The notes under the pieces were generated by a model, which did not search any database, was not told the origin of the DNA, and saw only the letters and a list, made by a program, of their open reading frames with translations. From contig JADIMH010000022.1 in assembly GCA_017694885.1 (NCBI GenBank), forward strand, positions 1 to 64,000: a stretch of 64,000 bases of DNA, written 5' to 3'. Each line of letters opens with the position of its first letter. The stretch's first letter is position 1. The translations under genes were made by a program, and so were the position numbers. This stretch comes from Candidatus Cryptobacteroides faecipullorum. GTDB taxonomy: Bacteria > Bacteroidota > Bacteroidia > Bacteroidales > UBA932. Shown piece by piece: positions 8,875-19,145 of the stretch.

Positions 8875-9991
8875 TGATTATGGCTTTACGTAAATAGTCC
8901 ATTGATACTCTTCTTAGATTATTCAATCGCACCTGTTCTTCTGTTACATTATATGAGAAACGGTCGACCTCCGGCATAGCATCATTGACAGATAGCACCT
9001 GCGCACCCAGCCCTAAATTATGCATCAGACTCACCTGTCGACTATCACTTGATTCTTTATCCTTTACAACAGTAAACACAGGCTTTCCGTAGTTCACGGC
9101 AAAGGCGGTTCCGTGGAAAGATGTTGTCAATACCATCTCTGCATCTCGCACCAAAGCCAGAAAATCTTCAGGCGAAGCGCCTATTCTATAATGCGTATGC
9201 GGAATCCCTAAATATTGAGGAGGTCGTGCTACACGAACTAACTCATAACCAGTCTGCATCTGCATATATTGAGCAAGTTTATCTACATATGGAAAAGCAT
9301 TAAAGGTATAGTTCAAAAAGTAGCACAGGATGTACTTTTTCTTGAACTGACGTTTACAAGTTGCGACCGTATTCCAATGGTCTTTATTAAGAAGGAGCGT
9401 TGGATCTAGTACCACTGTTGAATCCTTTCCGGAAACAGCCTTAACAACATCCACACCAGAGTTTTCACGTACGGAGATATGCGCGTATCGTGATAGCAAT
9501 TCCTTGTATAAGGGTTTCAAATCCTCTGGTATAGCATTCGTACCAACGCTTGCCGCATAGCTAATTTTCAGCGCATCGTCCGGCGCAAAATGGAGCATAA
9601 AAGCTGGATCTCCATTGCAATAGCGAGGGTTCCACAACTGGTCGCTGCCCGTAATGTAAACATCATATCGAGAAGCATCGTTCATCAATGCTTCGGGAGA
9701 ATCATATTGCCGTTCAGACAGATGATGGAATCTTTTCACGAAAGCCTGTATGCCTTTATGCTGACGCATCAGCTCAAAAGCATACAGCAGCTTTATCCAT
9801 CGAGGCTCTGTGGGTTGGGTATCCTGATGGGTGGCATACCTATTGCCAGCATGAGCCTGATTTGGGAAGTTGTAATCAATAATCTCGACCTTATATCCCA
9901 TCTCTTCACACACCTTCTGCAAGGCGTATGCTTGTAATACAGAGCCGTAATTATTGATTTTATGAATTGTTATAATGCCTATCGTTCTCAT
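8867..9991 (-). CDS. Polysaccharide pyruvyl transferase family protein
   Basis: MRTIGIITIHKINNYGSVLQAYALQK...YITGSDQLWNP...TTSFHGTAFAVNYGKPV. Confidence 0.88.
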   Translation of the reverse strand: MRTIGIITIHKINNYGSVLQAYALQKVCEEMGYKVEIIDYNFPNQAHAGNRYATHQDTQPTEPRWIKLLYAFELMRQHKGIQAFVKRFHHLSERQYDSPEALMNDASRYDVYITGSDQLWNPRYCNGDPAFMLHFAPDDALKISYAASVGTNAIPEDLKPLYKELLSRYAHISVRENSGVDVVKAVSGKDSTVVLDPTLLLNKDHWNTVATCKRQFKKKYILCYFLNYTFNAFPYVDKLAQYMQMQTGYELVRVARPPQYLGIPHTHYRIGASPEDFLALVRDAEMVLTTSFHGTAFAVNYGKPVFTVVKDKESSDSRQVSLMHNLGLGAQVLSVNDAMPEVDRFSYNVTEEQVRLNNLRRVSMDYLRKAIINE

Positions 9992-11276
9992 TAATGTAAT
10001 ATTTATATGCAAATAATACGAGTCCAATTATAGTGGGCATCCCTACGAATCCCATTGGGAGTGCATAAGATGACAAGAAGGCTTTGCCCTTGCAACTTGT
10101 TATTTTGACTGCGGAATCATTTTTAGATTTTATAAGCTTCTCTATCTTACAGTTATTAAAACTAACATCGTTGGAGAAATGTACACACATGTCTTGAATT
10201 GTACAATCTGTAAATGAAATACCATTTGTATAAGTTACCCTACAACTATCCATGTTGCACAACTCAAAAGATATATTGTTCTTAAACTTCCTATATTCCT
10301 CACGTCCCATCTTCCAATTTGGTTCCGACTGCATATCAAAACCGACATTATTATGGAATGTACAATTCTTGAACGTCAGATAATTCATTTTGTGTCCATC
10401 TGCATTCCATTCCTCGATGTCAAGACCAGCAGCAGGCTTGGTCATAAATGGGTGGCCTGTATATGCGAATTCACTATTTGATACCTTGACATTATGGGCA
10501 GCCTCAATACTCATCCCTTGACGTCTGTTATGCAAACACTTCACGTTATCTATAGTAATCTTGTTGCACACAATAGTAGGTTGATTCATATTATCGCGAC
10601 CCTCTATCAAATCTATGCCATCTCCCCAACAATATGAACAAGTTAGGTTCTTAAGCGTGATATTAGTTGAACCACCGCATTTTATGCCATGTCCCCATTC
10701 GCCTTCTATTCCTATATGTCCATTAACGTCTCCTACAAAAGAACCACCGTCAATGGTTACATTTTTCACCCTATGAAGGAGTACAATGCTATAGTGCGTA
10801 TAACTACAAGGCAATATACGGATAGTGGATAGATTGTGCCAATACACATTTGATGGGAATAACAAAGGTGCACTATTGTATATGGCATGAACAGGATATA
10901 TTCCAGAGGAGGTATACAGGTGAGTCATATTATCACCTGTACAGAGAACCAACAGGTTTCGAAATTGCTGAGTATTGTCGGCATTCTCTTGCAATCCCAT
11001 CCATTGCCCATATACACTCTTATTATGCCATGTACCCCCGATTGTAACGTTTTCGCCAAATATCTGACGTTTGGCTGCTAAGATTTCCGAACTATCACCT
11101 ATGACCATACCGTTAACAATAATACCATCATCTGCAAATCGGACCACAGTACCTTTCTTCAACTTCAAAGTGTCACCTCGTAAATCCAAACGGTTATTAA
11201 TTGTGATGACATCTTTTGCCGATAATCCAACACAAACTGTTAGATTCAAAAACAGAACAAATATAAATCGCATCAT
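9960..11276 (-). CDS. Secreted right-handed parallel beta-helix (pectate-lyase-fold-like) protein
   Basis: N-terminal hydrophobic signal; repeated NVTIDGGSF / NITLKNLTCSYC / NNVGFD rungs. Confidence 0.75.
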   Translation of the reverse strand: MMRFIFVLFLNLTVCVGLSAKDVITINNRLDLRGDTLKLKKGTVVRFADDGIIVNGMVIGDSSEILAAKRQIFGENVTIGGTWHNKSVYGQWMGLQENADNTQQFRNLLVLCTGDNMTHLYTSSGIYPVHAIYNSAPLLFPSNVYWHNLSTIRILPCSYTHYSIVLLHRVKNVTIDGGSFVGDVNGHIGIEGEWGHGIKCGGSTNITLKNLTCSYCWGDGIDLIEGRDNMNQPTIVCNKITIDNVKCLHNRRQGMSIEAAHNVKVSNSEFAYTGHPFMTKPAAGLDIEEWNADGHKMNYLTFKNCTFHNNVGFDMQSEPNWKMGREEYRKFKNNISFELCNMDSCRVTYTNGISFTDCTIQDMCVHFSNDVSFNNCKIEKLIKSKNDSAVKITSCKGKAFLSSYALPMGFVGMPTIIGLVLFAYKYYINENDRHYNNS

Positions 11277-12091
11277 TTTGTTCTATACCCAATCTGTTTC
11301 ACAATCAGGAGGCGAATGAAGTACCAGACTGTATATTGAATCCTATGAAACCAATTCTTGCAGAACTTGGAAGTGCGAAGGTTACAATCGTGTATACACT
11401 TCTTTATTGGCAATTGGTTAGAAATCCCTCCATCTGTCATATTTGTTAAAATCAAATCTGTGAATAAGACAGGAACATTGGCATAATAGCATCGCAGACA
11501 GAAATCAACGTCAGCGGAAATATAGTATCTATCATCGAACACTCCAATTTTTTTGTATATATTACGATGAACGATGGACGCAGGATGGCATATACCCATT
11601 TTTAACTTGCTGCATGAGTTCTTATAACTTTCAAGAGAACCACCAGAAGATGTACTTTTAAGTTGTAATGTTTCCGCATCTACAAGGTTCATTCTTGACG
11701 AAATAACAGCCTCTTTGAAGCCAGTTAGTTTGCAGAAGTCGTAAAACGCCTGTAGTGCATTATCAGTAATATAGTCATCAGCATTAACCAACCAGATATA
11801 TTCTCCTTTTGCATGTGCGATACCTTTATTCATCGCATCATAGATACCCTTGTCCTTTTCTGAATATATCGTTAAGCGCCCCTCAAACTTATCCTCATAA
11901 GAACGAGCGATTGCGAGAGTATTATCTTTGGAACAACCATCTTGTATGATGTATTCGTAGTCTTTAAATCCTTGTTTTAGAACTGACTGAATCGTTCTCT
12001 CAATGGTCATAGCCCCATTGAAAACAACTGTTACTATTGATATAAACATGACTATTTTAGATTTATATATTGTTCTGCGATGCAACTCCAA
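11273..12091 (-). CDS. Glycosyltransferase family 2 (WcaA-like)
   Basis: FISIVTVVFNGAMTIERTIQSVLKQ...YEYIIQDGCSKDNT...YIWLVNADDYI. Confidence 0.9.
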   Translation of the reverse strand: MELHRRTIYKSKIVMFISIVTVVFNGAMTIERTIQSVLKQGFKDYEYIIQDGCSKDNTLAIARSYEDKFEGRLTIYSEKDKGIYDAMNKGIAHAKGEYIWLVNADDYITDNALQAFYDFCKLTGFKEAVISSRMNLVDAETLQLKSTSSGGSLESYKNSCSKLKMGICHPASIVHRNIYKKIGVFDDRYYISADVDFCLRCYYANVPVLFTDLILTNMTDGGISNQLPIKKCIHDCNLRTSKFCKNWFHRIQYTVWYFIRLLIVKQIGYRTK

Positions 12092-13236
12092 GAATATGCT
12101 GGATATTGATTTTGGAAATCGCTAACACCATTAACTAATTTTGTGTAAATATCTGGATTTAATGAATCTTCCATTGCCTTGCTCAGCTGCTCTATAGAAT
12201 TCACTTCGAATAATAGTCCATTAACCTTATTTGAAATAACTTCTCTAAACCCATCCAAGTTCGATGCAATAATTGGTTTATTGAAAACATAAGCCGTTTG
12301 AGGGATTCCACTTTGTGACATTGTAGTATAGGGACATACTATTGCATGTGAACTCCTTATCAATTTTGCTAATTCTTCATTCGTAATAAATCGGTTTAAA
12401 ATAACAAATCTATCATCATTTTTAAGCGTATAAAGAACAGGATCCTTACCGCTTCCAGCAATGACATATTTGATCTTCGGGTATTTCCTTGATATTGTTT
12501 TTGCTGCTTCAACGAATAAGGATAAACCTTTATAGGGAGTAATACGACCAAAAAACAAAAAATAGCGATTGGGTAAAGGTAATGTGTTATCAGCATTGTA
12601 TATTGAGAACGACTCAAATAGCCCAAAGTTGATATGATGAATATATGATTCATCTATACCATCGTAACAAAGAATATCCTTTAAAGATTTGATGGAGTGC
12701 ACAACGGTATCTATCCTCTTGTCAATCAATTTGCTTATGAGTTCGGGGACCTTGCTAAAATCTGGATTTGCATGGTTAAACACCTCATGTAGAGATAAGA
12801 CACATTTGTTTCCGCATATATCAAGAAAAGGAATAAGATCAACCGAGTTATGTCTTCCAACAAGATTAATCCAAGCGTAAGATTTCTGGCAAATTTTTTT
12901 TGCGCAAGACTTCATTATTATTTTACGCAATAAAGACATAAATCTTGAAACCAACCTAAATTTTGAGAATAGTCTTGGCAACGTGATGGAATAAAGAGTT
13001 ACATCACTATTAGAAAAATATGCATTTAGTTTTGGATAATTAGATGGTGGTATTATCGATACGCCTATCTTAGACGTGCAAAACTCTATATCTGTTCCTT
13101 CGGGGCTACGAACCGTACCTACTCCAATAATGTAATAATCTACCTTATATCCTTTCTTTGCTAAAGCCTTACATAATGGAATAGTGCTACCTACATGGCT
13201 ATCAACTATTATGGCAATTGTTTTCATATACTTCAC
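12052..13236 (-). CDS. Glycosyltransferase family 4-like
   Basis: FLFFGRITPYKGLSLFVEAAKTI...IPQTAYVFNKPIIASNLDGFREVI. Confidence 0.88.
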   Translation of the reverse strand: MKYMKTIAIIVDSHVGSTIPLCKALAKKGYKVDYYIIGVGTVRSPEGTDIEFCTSKIGVSIIPPSNYPKLNAYFSNSDVTLYSITLPRLFSKFRLVSRFMSLLRKIIMKSCAKKICQKSYAWINLVGRHNSVDLIPFLDICGNKCVLSLHEVFNHANPDFSKVPELISKLIDKRIDTVVHSIKSLKDILCYDGIDESYIHHINFGLFESFSIYNADNTLPLPNRYFLFFGRITPYKGLSLFVEAAKTISRKYPKIKYVIAGSGKDPVLYTLKNDDRFVILNRFITNEELAKLIRSSHAIVCPYTTMSQSGIPQTAYVFNKPIIASNLDGFREVISNKVNGLLFEVNSIEQLSKAMEDSLNPDIYTKLVNGVSDFQNQYPAYSWSCIAEQYINLK

Positions 13237-14453
13237 TTTGATATGACATTCAATATTTTTCTCATCATTTCATTATAACGAGAAAGATACTTATCTCCGA
13301 TTGACCGAACAGAATCTTTGTCAAAATTGAGTATTGCAGAAATAACCTGTTGTGCAGTTGGTGTCTTTGCGAATTTAGATCTACATGGGAAACAGTTCTT
13401 CTCGACATTGAATGTCTTCATTATATGATATATTTTACTGCTTTTTGAATTAACGAATAAACGAAATTTTACAATTCCATAATTATCAAAACTGAAACAA
13501 GGAACAGCATTATGTAAAGATACCACAATAGGATGCATGTTATGACCCACATAACCAGATGAGTATTTTATAAGTGCATACCAATCTATAGGAGACAATG
13601 GAAGTTCTATTTCCTTATCATATGGGTGTTGAAACTCTACTCCTTGTGGAAAAGGGAATGCAACACATTCAATCCCATTTCTGCAAGCCTCATTCTGTAG
13701 TTCAATTAGCCATTCCTGAGATACAGTATTAGAGTTATGGAAGCTTACTAGGACATATTTATCTGGAAGACCAAACTTTTTAAGAATATCTTCCTTTGAC
13801 GGAATGTAATTAACGTTTTGATTAAAAGCAAAAACAGGATCCGGAGTTATTTCTGGAATGATTCGTCCTTTTGTTATTCTTGAAACCATTCCTTGAGTCC
13901 ATGTATCTCTTACTGAAATGTATGAGAATCTTTGGAGGAAGCTGTCTAAGTAGGAAAGTTCTTTTAATGTATAACTTTTATAAGGTGCATTCTGTGAGGA
14001 AGCCGACATCATACATACAGGTATCCTTCTACCCAAATATGTGGTAAAAGCAGCCCAATAAGGGTTCGGACACATTTGATCCATTGGCGGGGTTGCATAC
14101 GAAATTATTTTTCGAGATGGAATAACAACTCTTGACCAAAATCCGAAATGCTGCAAAACAGCATCACTTCCAATAATCACAGCATCAATATTCTCTTTTT
14201 CAATTACTTTTGCGACCTCCTCAGAGGTACGGCAGCGAGTTGTCATAGGGAGATATGCTTTTCTGAACTCCTCGTGTTCTTTGTACTGGATTTTGGGAGT
14301 TGTTCGTCTGTATCGAGAGTCAAGTTCATCAAGGAGCCAATCAATCACAATGGGATTATGTCCTTGGTTGCGAAGATACTGAACCGTTGAAAGTACTTGA
14401 AGATTAGCTCCAAAATTACAAACCGCATGATATGTTAAGATTCCAATATTCAT
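13233..14453 (-). CDS. Polysaccharide pyruvyl transferase family protein (second copy)
   Basis: MNIGILTYHAVCNFGANLQVLSTVQYLRNQGHNPIVIDW; VIIGSDAVLQ. Confidence 0.85.
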   Translation of the reverse strand: MNIGILTYHAVCNFGANLQVLSTVQYLRNQGHNPIVIDWLLDELDSRYRRTTPKIQYKEHEEFRKAYLPMTTRCRTSEEVAKVIEKENIDAVIIGSDAVLQHFGFWSRVVIPSRKIISYATPPMDQMCPNPYWAAFTTYLGRRIPVCMMSASSQNAPYKSYTLKELSYLDSFLQRFSYISVRDTWTQGMVSRITKGRIIPEITPDPVFAFNQNVNYIPSKEDILKKFGLPDKYVLVSFHNSNTVSQEWLIELQNEACRNGIECVAFPFPQGVEFQHPYDKEIELPLSPIDWYALIKYSSGYVGHNMHPIVVSLHNAVPCFSFDNYGIVKFRLFVNSKSSKIYHIMKTFNVEKNCFPCRSKFAKTPTAQQVISAILNFDKDSVRSIGDKYLSRYNEMMRKILNVISK

Positions 14454-14456
14454 AAT

Positions 14457-15620
14457 CTAATATTTTTTATTTGAATGTATGGCAATCGACCAAAACATGG
14501 TTAAAATGCTGAAATATGTTGTATAAATCACCACATGAGCAAAGGCGCTTGTTGTTATTAGCAAAGCTATACTGGCTGCAAATGGAGCGTAGAATCGATT
14601 GTTGCGAATGGTATGAGCATATTTAATCAACCCGTATATTAACTTCATAAACAAAACAAATCCGATAATGCCAAAATCATACAGACACTCCAGATAATCA
14701 TTGTGTGCGGAAAGAGACATAGGTGAATCTCTAATTACCATATTCCAACCATGTCCAAAGAGCAATGAAGGCAAATCTGACGAAATAATCATATCCCACG
14801 TAACTTTATAAACATCAGTTCGACCACTTCCACCATCTTCACCTATATTTGCAAATCGTGACACAAGATGACTAAAGATATCATTGCTACTGTTGAGAAT
14901 GCTATATCCAGTAAAAAGAAAAAGTGCAAGAAGTAATAATAATGAGATAAATCCTCTTGTACCTCCTTTGACTTTGATATATTGAAAATAATAATAGGTT
15001 ACAAATGTGGCAACTAATGCGACTACACATCCACGTTTGAATGATGCAAAAACAGCAAAAGAAATGATGCCAACTAAAATCCATTTCAAGTATTTATTAC
15101 CCAAACACAATACTATGGGCATAAAATACAATAAAAAGTATGATGAATTATTTGATGTTGTATAATTAACCAAAAGTGCTGTTTCTTGATAGCTAACAAT
15201 ATATTGGTATATTAATATACCTAATATTATCATGCACGGATAAAGGATGTATCTGGTGTCGTTTATCTTTGAGAGAAAAACTTGTGTGAAATAGAAACAT
15301 GCTAACGGGTATATAATATAAAAATAATAACTTTTTGTATTAAATGGAACAAAGAGGGCTATAAAAACAGATATAACGTACGTATAAGAAATAAACGACG
15401 TTAACCCTAAGGAATCTGTTCTAACATTTAGATATTTTTTGTTAAATAAGATATATATAGTAATCAAGGCAATAAAGCCTATGATTATTGATGCCGGGAC
15501 AGCTTCTGTATCTCCTGCAATAGAATTGATAGACATACTTATCAAAGATAATCTTTGGTATATACAAAATACTGATAGTATTATGTACGGCAGTATAAGA
15601 TTCTTTATTTTTTTATACAT
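14457..15620 (-). CDS. Wzy-like O-antigen/capsule polymerase
   Basis: Multi-TM protein with GHGWNMV...SAHNDYLECLYDFGIIGFVLF loop typical of O-antigen polymerase/ligase family. Confidence 0.8.
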   Translation of the reverse strand: MYKKIKNLILPYIILSVFCIYQRLSLISMSINSIAGDTEAVPASIIIGFIALITIYILFNKKYLNVRTDSLGLTSFISYTYVISVFIALFVPFNTKSYYFYIIYPLACFYFTQVFLSKINDTRYILYPCMIILGILIYQYIVSYQETALLVNYTTSNNSSYFLLYFMPIVLCLGNKYLKWILVGIISFAVFASFKRGCVVALVATFVTYYYFQYIKVKGGTRGFISLLLLLALFLFTGYSILNSSNDIFSHLVSRFANIGEDGGSGRTDVYKVTWDMIISSDLPSLLFGHGWNMVIRDSPMSLSAHNDYLECLYDFGIIGFVLFMKLIYGLIKYAHTIRNNRFYAPFAASIALLITTSAFAHVVIYTTYFSILTMFWSIAIHSNKKY

Positions 15621-15734
15621 TGCAACTGATTTTGAATTTAGACTACTGCTCTCTTTTAAGTATGATCAAAACAAAATGGCCAAGTGCACTATTTGTAATA
15701 CGATTACGACACATGAGAGTCTTAAATGAAGATG

Positions 15735-15960
15735 GCACAAACCGATGTGATACCAGCAACGATTACAGAAACCAAGAGGACACTAATTGTTGGAATAAAT
15801 ACTTCTGTTAAACATAGATGAGGGATTGATTACTATAAGTTACCTTTGACTTAATAATTACAAAAATTGATTCTATTACGATAAATTCTATAATGGTGAC
15901 AAGCATCGATAACCACATCTGATATAAGATATAACTTATAGGATAGGTTGAGCAAGAATA
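15735..15960 (-). pseudogene. Possible relic of a second flippase (Wzx) C-terminus
   Basis: Minus-strand YPISYILYQMWLSMLVTIIEFIVIESIFVIIKSKV... then, one frame over, FIPTISVLLVSVIVAGITSVCAIFI*; hydrophobic pattern resembles the tail of the adjacent intact Wzx (YPIYYVTIGFIVIETISLIVRIIMAKRL). Confidence 0.35.
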
Positions 15961-16079
15961 GTATACTCATCAGAATCTGATAATTCTACGATACTACCGT
16001 TATTTTAATAGGTTCACCATTACTCTTAGTTACGCACATTTTGATTCTTCTTGTACTAATTGATGCTCATGCTCAAAAA

Positions 16080-17594
16080 TTATATTACCTTTTTGATTTT
16101 TGAAAGGATTAGTTTTCTATGTTCTTTCTCCAATGCAACTATCCACATCATTACAAGATATGTAATCACATAAGTGAGACATACTATCAATAAACGAACA
16201 TATATATTATCAATTGCATAATAAGGTATAAGGCAAGCAAGGACAGAAACAACTATAATTACGAGAACTGGATATACAACCTGAGTTATATAAACTTGTG
16301 GCATCAAGCCAGTTAGCCGTTTAGCCATAATTATTCTTACAATCAATGATATCGTTTCAATAACGATAAACCCTATTGTAACGTAATATATTGGATAATC
16401 TAACTTGAGCAAGATAAAAGCAATAGGAATATTCGATAGTATTAGTAAACCCATCGTAATCTGATAATACTTTATTTGTCCAGTTGCCTGTATCGCAGAC
16501 ATTAAACCCGTTGAAAACTGATAAACTATAGATAGTACTAATATGCAACGGGATAGTTCCAAAGTTGAAGCCGGAATATTATCTTTAAGCCAAATCTGAA
16601 GCACATCATCCATTAAAATAATAAGAGGAATAGAGATTAAGCAGAGTGCTAGAGCAGAGAACTTGGATGAAATGATTGAAATCCTTTGTAATCGTGCTCT
16701 ATTGCCCATCCCTTCACTCTTCATAAGTTGAGGATTAATGGCTCGTTGGAATGTTGATGAAAACTGTGAAAGAGCTCCGTTTATCTGATTAGCAACCCCA
16801 TAAGCAGCATTTGCTATTGTACCAAGGAATATGTTAAACACTACAGCAACCCCTTGGTTTCTTCCCATCATCGCTAAGCCTCCAAATAGATTCCATCCTG
16901 TAAATCCTAGCATTTCCTTTATAAGAGATTTATCAACCTTCACATGGCGAGAGATTCGAAATTGTTTGTATGCACGACGGCACCAAAGCCATTTCATCAA
17001 TAGAGTTAAGACTGCTATCGCAGAAACAGCCCCACCATAAAAAACAAGTTTATCTATGGGTATAAATTGGAGAGTTACTGCTATCGCAAGCATTATAAGT
17101 GAGTCAAACAGTTCTATGACGGAAAAAGCCAACATATCTTCCTGAGCATTCATAAGTGCATCAAAAGGGACTGCTATTATCCTTGAGAACATACTCAGTA
17201 CAAGGAAATGGAAAATGATATTAGCACACCATAATCTGTCTGGAGCAATATTTAACTTTCTTATCGAAGGGAATCCTATGATTTCCAATGCCACTACTAT
17301 ACCAAAAGCAAGAACTAGATGAAGTACAAAACTGGCATTATATATGCTGTTAATCTTGCAAACATTACCTTCTCCCATTGCAACAGACATATACCTTTGA
17401 GATGAAACTGTCATTGAATTGTTCAAGAAGGTAAGCATAGACACTATTCCGGCAATAAGATTATACAAACCGTAGTCGCTTGCCCCTAAGGCTTTTAATA
17501 CCAAAGGGACAGAAACTAGGGCAATTGCCATCGAAATTAAAATCTTGGCATATAAAACTGCTGTGTTAAATACAACTCTTGTTGCTGCTTGCAT
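16080..17594 (-). CDS. Wzx-like polysaccharide flippase (MATE/MVF superfamily)
   Basis: 504 aa multi-TM; SVPLVLKALGASDYGLYNLIAGIVSMLTFLNNSM. Confidence 0.88.
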   Translation of the reverse strand: MQAATRVVFNTAVLYAKILISMAIALVSVPLVLKALGASDYGLYNLIAGIVSMLTFLNNSMTVSSQRYMSVAMGEGNVCKINSIYNASFVLHLVLAFGIVVALEIIGFPSIRKLNIAPDRLWCANIIFHFLVLSMFSRIIAVPFDALMNAQEDMLAFSVIELFDSLIMLAIAVTLQFIPIDKLVFYGGAVSAIAVLTLLMKWLWCRRAYKQFRISRHVKVDKSLIKEMLGFTGWNLFGGLAMMGRNQGVAVVFNIFLGTIANAAYGVANQINGALSQFSSTFQRAINPQLMKSEGMGNRARLQRISIISSKFSALALCLISIPLIILMDDVLQIWLKDNIPASTLELSRCILVLSIVYQFSTGLMSAIQATGQIKYYQITMGLLILSNIPIAFILLKLDYPIYYVTIGFIVIETISLIVRIIMAKRLTGLMPQVYITQVVYPVLVIIVVSVLACLIPYYAIDNIYVRLLIVCLTYVITYLVMMWIVALEKEHRKLILSKIKKVI

Positions 17595-18502
17595 TTATTC
17601 AAATATTTCTATTTCCAACTTAGGGTCAACATATATTCGCTTCAAGACTTTTTGATATTGCTGGAATACTTGATCAGCCATGATATCTTTCCATATAAAT
17701 CTATTACTACTCCACAAGTAAGGTATTACTTTCCGTCCTCCTGCAAGAATAAATTCCAACTCGTATCTCTTCTTTCCTCGATATTTCGCATCTTTCCCTA
17801 ATAAAGATAAACATTTAGAGTAGATTCCGGATACAATACGCAGAGACTCTCCATACAACGTCCTCCCACCAAAACTATAATAGGTTGAGCCTAAATTGTT
17901 TTGAGGCCCTGGCTGTGTTCTTAAACGATCTTGGTGTGCTATTTCTGCTAGCTTCATTAACTCATCCGGATCTCCGTGAACGAGACGAAGAGTCACTGTT
18001 AAAATTATTCCCTTGACTTCACCTCTTTTAAGAGAAGAACTACGAAAAGTAAATGCAAGTTCCTGCGGTGATAAATAACTCACCACTCCATTCGGCTGGA
18101 GTAACTTCGCGCCCAAAAGAAGATCTGAAATTTGACACCCATAACACCCTGAATTATTCACAACAGCTCCGCCAATTGTTCCTGGCAAATCTACAAGACC
18201 TTCAAAGCCCTTATATCCCCTTTTGACCATATCTCTCGCCAATAACCTAACATGTACTCCACATTCGCATTCGACATAATCTTCCAAGATAGTATAATTT
18301 GTCAGTTTACTTGTTTGAACGAGATTCTGTATGTTGTATGAATTCTTGAAATAAATATTTGAAGTATGACCTACCACCAGATATTGAGCACCTGATTTAT
18401 TGAGGCTGGTAATTACTTCTTCTAATTCGTTTGTTGATTGCGGGAGATAATAATTAGTTATTACCCCCCCCTATGAATCCATGATAATTTACTGAGTTCC
18501 AT
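17595..18502 (-). CDS. MurB-like FAD-dependent reductase paralog, out of frame at an 8-G tract (18464-18471); the 17595-18377 part is open
   Basis: GFEGLVDLPGTIGGAVVNNSGCYG and FTFRSSS motifs of MurB; upstream ATG (18502) MELSKLSWIHRGG* terminates right after the G tract; with 9 G the frame reads WIHRGGVITNYYLPQSTNELEEVITSLNKSGAQYLVVGHTSN... Confidence 0.8.
18464..18471. repeat. Poly-C(8) (G8 in coding strand) mononucleotide tract in MurB-like gene
   Basis: Direct count: ...ttaCCCCCCCCtatg... Confidence 0.97.
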
Positions 18503-18516
18503 TGTGTTAACTATTA

Positions 18517-19091
18517 TTAATACAAATGTGTATAATCTGCGTGGGCCTTATATCCATATTTATAATCCTTTACCTCACGTTGACCAATCACTCTGGCCGG
18601 GACTCCTCCTACAATTGCGTAAGGAGGTACATCTTTTGTGACTACAGCACCTGAAGCGACAATTGCACCTTCGCCCACCTTCACTCCAGGAAGGATAATC
18701 GACCTGCTACATATCCAAGCTATGCACCAATTTCCGTATGAGCACCTTTTCCACAAAAGTTCATATCGTTATAATCATGGTTTAGGGACCATATAATTGC
18801 CTCATAGGCTATCACTGCGTTCCTATGTATTGTTAATCCCTTGCGTGCATCAAGAAGACACTTTGGTCCTATGCTCACCCCATCTTCAATTATAAGCCCT
18901 TTGGGATTACGCACCGAGAAGCCTGGCCAAAACTTAACATTTCTCGTTGCTTTAACACCAAATAACCTTATTAAACAGTTCCGTAAAGTTTTGCTCGGCA
19001 AATGAGGTATAATGAATTGGTATATGGTTGTCTTAAAACCATTTACACACCCCACTATGTGACCTCGAATTATTCTTAAAAATATTTTCAT
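18517..19091 (-). pseudogene. Left-handed beta-helix (hexapeptide) acetyltransferase with a one-base frameshift near 18720-18730
   Basis: MKIFLRIIRG...HTEIGA* continues in a second frame as [46 protein letters not shown]. Confidence 0.85.
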
Positions 19092-19145
19092 TGTAATTTC
19101 TTTACGACGTTAAGTCTTGTGTTCTATAAAAGATCTATTCACTAG

